This document shows, one piece after another, positions 10,287-10,528 of a DNA stretch of 10,528 nt. Origin of the DNA: Treponema sp. (GTDB taxonomy: Bacteria > Spirochaetota > Spirochaetia > Treponematales > Treponemataceae); the NCBI GenBank assembly GCA_016297415.1, contig JAEDGQ010000070.1:1-10528 (forward strand). Reading direction: 5' to 3'. How positions within the stretch are numbered: the first letter of the stretch is position 1; every line of letters starts with the position of its first letter. Made by a program: the position numbers and the translations under genes. The notes beneath the pieces were generated by a model. It searched no databases, was not told the origin of the DNA, and saw nothing but the letters and a program-made list of their open reading frames with translations.

Positions 10287-10528
10287 CGTCAGGGATGCTT
10301 GCGTGCAAGCACGCTGCGAGTATTTCTTTGCTCGCATGGCTCGTATTTTTGCTTCGCAAAAAACAGAAATACTCGTTTATTTACGTGTGCGCAAAATGCG
10401 CACGACCCTGACTGCGTCAGGGATGCTTGCGTGCAAGCACGCTGCGAGTATTTCTTTGCTCGCAAAGGCTCGCATTTTTGCTTCGCAAAAAACAGAAATA
10501 CTCGTTTATTTACGTGTGCGCAAAATGC
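10286..10528. repeat. Tandem 128-bp palindromic repeat, second copy cut by window end
   Basis: Copy 1 spans 10286-10413 and copy 2 starts at 10414 (each begins GCGTCAGGGATGCTTGCG). Copy 2 is nearly identical over the 115 bases available; the visible differences are around CGCATGGCTCGTA versus CGCAAAGGCTCGCA. Each unit is built of nested inverted repeats: GTCAGGG with CCCTGAC at its ends, TTGCGTGCAA, GAGTATTTCT with AGAAATACTC enclosing a TTTTTGCTTCGCAAAAA hairpin, and GTGCGCAAAATGCGCAC. It has no coding capacity and starts at the vapC stop. The array length and boundary are unknown because the window ends inside it. Confidence 0.85.

Noticed and set aside
10286..10528. CRISPR array
   Set aside because: The two units are tandem without unique spacers, are 128 bp long, and are internally palindromic throughout.

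Overview
The window looks like spirochaete DNA, most likely from a host-associated Treponema. The evidence is indirect: an AT-rich chromosome, a TonB-dependent outer-membrane receptor combined with an ECF-type inner-membrane importer, a spirochaete-style lipoprotein, and intergenic DNA packed with small palindromic repeats. No rRNA, tRNA, CRISPR array or intact transposase gene is visible.

Positions 1-1360 are accessory DNA. A 150-bp MITE-like element with 21-bp terminal inverted repeats is followed directly by a 31-codon remnant that resembles the N-terminus of Avd/four-helix-bundle proteins. Then come two tandem copies of a module of about 300 bp. On the minus strand each copy encodes a tiny one-helix membrane peptide (29 and 32 residues) that was not annotated as a gene. 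On the plus strand each has a consensus promoter driving a terminated RNA of about 87 nt. The architecture is that of a type I toxin-antitoxin pair, and the toxin leader hairpin that hides the ribosome binding site shows a compensatory base change between the copies.

Positions 1367-2877 hold a minus-strand YeiH-family transporter with a leader made of consecutive perfect hairpins, then a leader region for the plus-strand cluster.

Positions 2878-8612 are the metabolic core: a secreted PAP2 phosphatase, EcfT, a fused double-ATPase EcfA, an S component with a GQGPWT motif, then a short cobalamin-riboswitch-like element and a TonB-dependent receptor. I read this as a vitamin B12/corrinoid uptake route in which the outer-membrane receptor is paired with an ECF importer instead of BtuCDF. 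A second copy of the same RNA element stands on the minus strand in front of a 182-residue lipoprotein (8779-9327) of unknown function. That makes the lipoprotein a candidate corrinoid-responsive, possibly corrinoid-binding, surface protein. The two RNA elements share short conserved blocks and differ in their stems in a base-paired manner.

Positions 9555-10286 are a complete VapBC (FitAB-type) toxin-antitoxin operon with an inverted-repeat operator on its promoter. The window ends in tandem 128-bp highly palindromic repeats that run off the edge.
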